Shown one piece after another: positions 60,474 through 64,000 of a stretch of DNA of 64,000 nt. The position numbers were made by a program, and so were the translations under genes. Numbering within the stretch: position 1 is the stretch's first letter; each line of letters begins with the position of its first letter. This DNA comes from Pontederia crassipes (lineage: Eukaryota; Streptophyta; Magnoliopsida; Commelinales; Pontederiaceae): assembly GCA_030549335.1 (NCBI GenBank), contig CM060195.1, positions 30,260,874 to 30,324,873 of the forward strand, read 5' to 3'. A model generated the notes under the pieces. That model was not told the origin of the DNA and made no database searches. It saw only the letters and a list, made by a program, of their open reading frames with translations.

Positions 60474-62274
60474 TGTTTGTAGTTCAATGCTTTGTCATAG
60501 GACACTCGAGTCTTGGTCAACCGTCATTGGACCTCGTTGGAAAGTGTGCACAAAAACTCAGATTTTAGGTAGTTTTAAACTAGGTACGTGAGATTTCATA
60601 ATCACTTTTGAATATGATTTCTTAATTAAAGAGATAAGATGATGGATGTAATAAGATTGGTTTATGTTCCCCTATGTTGCATGAATAGTTTTATATAATT
60701 TTATGCCAAAAGTAGTAGTGTACCAAAAGTTGTGATAAGCCAAAGTCTAAATAAATAGTATCTGAACCCCACCCACATGGAGAAGAACCGTCCTGGGTTC
60801 TTTTGTAAAATAGAAATCCGACATGGCGTTGCTTCGAATATGATCTAAATTTGGACAAACCGGACTTGGTCTGGTGTTTGGACCCCCTTTCGACGACCAA
60901 ACCCTAGTTGGGTTCGATCCCGATATTCGCACGTCACCATTTTGGGTAATGAAGTCAGTAGACCTGACCGGAGCCACCTCGTATTTGGCTCGAGTTCTGT
61001 TTGAAAATTTATAAAGAGACAAATTGAAGGAATTTGGCTGAGTTTAACTGAGCACGACTCGAATTCGAAGATGATCCGGCTCGAGTTTTGACCTACCCAC
61101 CCCGAGCTTCTACACACAATATGTATGTTAAATAGGTTAACAAATAAAATATGTAAAATGATGCTTCATGTGTACTAATTGTTAATGGAATAGTTGAATG
61201 GAACAAATTGAAGGTGAGTATTAACAGCTCCATCACCTAATGGAAAAATGGAGGATAAATATTAACAACCCCATCAACCCCTGGGATTAATGTAAAATCA
61301 TGTAATGGCCTTAGTCTAATCCACTTTGAGTGTCATGAATGTCCATAATAAAAGAAGTCGAGCTCGCATTATCACAACATATATAGATGTCTTAGGAATT
61401 GTTTAATATAAAAAGGCGTAGTGAAAGAACAAAAAAATAATAAAATAGAATAGAATAGAAAGTACATGACGAAAAGTTGAAAGAATAGAAAGAACTGAAT
61501 TGATAGAATTATTTTAGGATATTGAAAACTTGCTTATTTTAATTAATATTTCTTATCCAATTATATTAATGTTATTATTAATTTTTATACTCACGAATAT
61601 TTCATGTCCTTGTGTTTGAATTTCACATATAATTGAGCATGATAGAGACATGTGAAGTTAGAGATGTCCGTGATGATGTAGTTGCACATGAGATAGTCAC
61701 ATATATATTTTATGTCAATTTATTTTACGTTAGTTGCTACTCTGAAGTAATAAAATGGATATGATGATCATTTGTGAACGATTGATATGTTAGCTTCTAC
61801 ATTCTTATAATATTAGTGATTGATGGTCTTATTGATAGTTTATTATGTTATTTCTTTATGGATATGTTAAAGTCGAATGGTACAAGATGAAAAAGAGAAA
61901 GAACAAAAATATTAGAAAAGAAAGAATTGAATTGATAGAATTATTTTAGTATACTGAAAACTTACCTATTTTGATTGAGTTTTCTTATCCGATTGTATTA
62001 ATCTTATGTATTGAATTTTACACTCACGTTAAGGCTGGAGACGTGTGCAACTAAAAATGTTCGTGGTGATAAAGTTGCACATGAGATAGTCACATAATTT
62101 ATGTCAATTTATTTTACTTTAGTTGATACTCTAATGTAATAAAATGGATAGGAGGATGATTTGAAATCGATATGTTAGCTTCTCCACTCTTATCATATTA
62201 GTAATTGATGGTCATTGTTGACAAGGTAAACAGCATCTAACATCTCTGTAGAAGAAGGATTTTGGGGTGTTACA
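60474..62274 (+). repeat. 3' LTR copy of the outer chromovirus
   Basis: Aligns with 42367-43872 and ends GGGGTGTTACA beside the CAAAT duplication. A segment of about 430 bases occurs twice within it (about 61480-61840 and 61915-62220, sharing GATAGAATTATTTTAG and TTGCACATGAGATAGTCACA), so it holds an internal tandem duplication. Confidence 0.8.
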
Positions 62275-62279
62275 CAAAT

Positions 62280-62707
62280 AATCTGTCTCCGAAAATGCAT
62301 TTATGTACTCCAGGAAATCGGCAACAAGCAACACATTTCGTTCACGAAAGTTGATTGCAATGGCTTGCCATCGAACCAGTTACTTCATTCATTCAGTTAA
62401 GTTAACAATTCGCTTTATTCTCAGTTCGAAATGGAGTTTTACGTTTGCAATATTTAGCTTAACCGTCGACCAGGATTAATTTGAGCAATATTGCAGCATG
62501 CAGCGGAAACGCCACGGAACGTTGATGATGCATGGCTCACTTGCACTCTTACGTAACTCCCCCCCATTATAGATATAGATTTGCCTGCAGGGACGGTTCC
62601 ATCGAAACCATGCACGCGCGCTCCAAAGTCCATATTAAAGCACAAGACATATGATCTTGTAACCTTTGCTTGATACTAATAATTATAAGTTCATCAGCAA
62701 TTGTACA
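62280..62707. other. upstream region of the EG45-like gene
   Basis: Non-coding sequence between the retrotransposon nest and the EG45-like gene. A TATA-like run (ATTATAGATATAG) lies about 140 bases before the start codon. The retrotransposon ends only about 430 bases from the gene. Confidence 0.35.
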
Positions 62708-63251
62708 ATGACACCGATCATGCGGATGCACGGAGCACTCATTGCACAGGCAGCGTTGTTCATGATCATGAGCTTGCATCTGCCGAGTGCCGTCAAGGGC
62801 GACGTCGCCACCGCCGTGTCCTACGGTCCCCCTTACATCCGTGAGTCCTGGCTGTATATTAACACTTTAAATTCTAATACGAAATGCGATCAATCAATCG
62901 CTCTTCAAGGTTGATTACTATATGCAATAAATAATTGTACATGCAGCGACGAGATGCGACGGATCCAGCGAGGAGCAGTTCCCGGCGAGCAACATGTTCG
63001 CGGCGGTGTCGGAGGGGCTGTGGGACGGCGGCGCCGCCTGCGGGAGGAGGTACCTGATGCGCTGCCTCAGCGGGGCCGGCTCGGCCTGCACCGACGCCAA
63101 CATCGTGGTGCAGGTGGTGGACCTCTGCAGCTCCCGGCCTGCGCGGCCGTGCTCGGCCAACTTCCTCCTCTCCGCAGCGGCATTCAAGGCAATCTCCCAA
63201 TCCGATGCCCCTGACGCTAAGCTCAACGTCGAGTACACTCAGTACGTATAA
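62708..63251 (+). CDS. EG45-like domain protein / plant natriuretic peptide-like, secreted
   Basis: Two exons, 62708-62840 and 62947-63251, joined by a GT-AG intron (ATCC|GTGAGT ... ATGCAG|CG), give 145 residues. Residues 1-30 form a hydrophobic signal peptide. The remainder is a double-psi beta-barrel (expansin-like) domain: YGPPYIPTRCDG (39-50), GLWDGGAACGRRYLMRC (68-84), IVVQVVDLC (97-105) and FLLSAAAFKAI (117-127). Six cysteines (48, 76, 84, 92, 105, 113) fit the family. Such proteins are apoplastic; some, such as AtPNP-A, affect water and ion balance and stress responses. An ATG at 62720 could also start translation. The end is uncertain: with a second intron from ACTCA|GTACGT to GTGCAG|GATATGA (63418) the tail would be EYTQI instead of EYTQYV. 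GC-rich codons. Confidence 0.85.
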
Positions 63252-64000
63252 ATATATTATTATTGCACCATTATAATTATCGATATCAATATATCATGTG
63301 TACGTAAGTTTTAATATTGGGATGTTTAATTTCTCTTTCTCTATGCATTGCGTGGTTACATCGTCCTTATTAATGTTTTCTCCTGAATTAACAGTGGATC
63401 GTTTCATCTTCGTGCAGGATATGACACAAACCGCAACATGCATACGTTCGCTTGTACATAAGATTGTGGAAGCAACGATGTAATTGGTGGCGTATAGTTT
63501 GTGGTTGCGTGCATTATAAATTAGTTTATACATAAGTTTTAATTGTTCTATCGTTTGTACATAAGGACATTGGAAGACATACCGAATGAGTAATTCGTGA
63601 CTTGCAGGATTCGAGATTTATCAAGTTTTTTTGTCACCTTTTTTCTTTCCCTTGAGCATCGAAAATTAAGTGCCATCAATTTTTATTTTAAATAAATAGA
63701 AAAAAACTCTTGTTTATATATAAACAAAAAAGTTTCTTTCTTTAAACTTTTATTAAACAATGACGAAGCTCAGCTATAAAATCGGATGAAAATACGCATC
63801 ACCTTTGTCGATGATTTAGTCCATCCCGTCTGTCAATCTTGATATATTTTTCTATTACTTCTTAAGATTTGAGAGTAAAATATTGAAAAAAAACACAATA
63901 ATAATATAATCTAATTGAGGCACGCCCAAGTCCTCCTGGAAGAAACAGGAGGCAACGGTCCCTCTTTCAATTCTTTCTTTTTGTTATTATTTTTTTTATG
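63252..64000. other. 3' flank, no further gene recognised
   Basis: AT-rich sequence following the EG45-like gene, with a possible small last exon at 63418-63424 as noted for that gene. The window ends without another recognisable gene. Confidence 0.5.

Larger units (their letters stand above)
41327..62274 (+). mobile_element. old Ty3/gypsy chromovirus hosting four later insertions
   Basis: The outer element of a 21 kb nest, on the plus strand. The target duplication CAAAT is perfect at 41322-41326 and 62275-62279. The 5' LTR spans 41327-43872 (including a Mutator-like MITE); the 3' LTR copy is recognisable from about 60474 to 62274 and is shorter. Just inside the 5' LTR lies a tRNA-Met-type primer site (TGATATTAGAGCC). 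Protease-, RT-, RNase H- and integrase-like parts are recognisable; no gag domain was seen. Fossil, heavily broken (more than twenty breaks). It is the oldest layer, because all other elements in this interval interrupt it. Confidence 0.88.

Overview
The window is nuclear DNA of a flowering plant. The low-copy genes are GC-rich with G/C-ending codons in an otherwise AT-rich background full of LTR retrotransposons, CACTA elements and MITEs. This fits a commelinid monocot (inference; the species cannot be named from the sequence).

Layout. 1-6.4 kb: a single-exon class I TCP transcription factor of the TCP7/TCP21 type at 2499-3395, with a (TAA)n microsatellite and a CT-rich leader upstream. 6.4-11.3 kb: a tandem duplication of a ~2.4 kb unit carrying tRNA-Phe(GAA); one tRNA copy is intact, the other decayed, and the younger-looking insertions sit only in copy B. 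12.2 kb: a tRNA-Thr fragment. 14.9-22.9 kb: a complete but decayed Ty3/gypsy chromovirus on the minus strand with a 5-bp target duplication and a MITE inside it. 23.5 kb: a LINE fragment. 26.5-29.1 kb: a solo LTR with intact target duplication, containing a cluster of GGTCGACC-like palindromes. 32.6 kb: a DUF761/DUF4408-like pseudogene. 36.5-40.4 kb: a three-coding-exon BT1-type mitochondrial carrier (minus strand) whose first coding intron carries a hAT-like MITE and a SINE with an 18-bp target duplication. 41.3-62.3 kb: one 21 kb nest, in which an old gypsy chromovirus (target duplication CAAAT) was later invaded by a Mutator-like MITE, a CACTA element, a young 10.1 kb Athila-lineage element and a second CACTA remnant. 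62.7-63.3 kb: an EG45-like / plant natriuretic peptide-like secreted protein.

The most unusual object is the 10.1 kb Athila-lineage element at 49353-59450. Its LTRs are equal in length and almost identical. It carries gag and an Athila ORF1-like block but no visible pol. Its non-coding parts are studded with a short palindrome (consensus TTACGGCCGTAA) that is nearly absent from its coding blocks.

The host genes are separate single genes and do not form a pathway. All similarities are recognised by eye; no database search was run.
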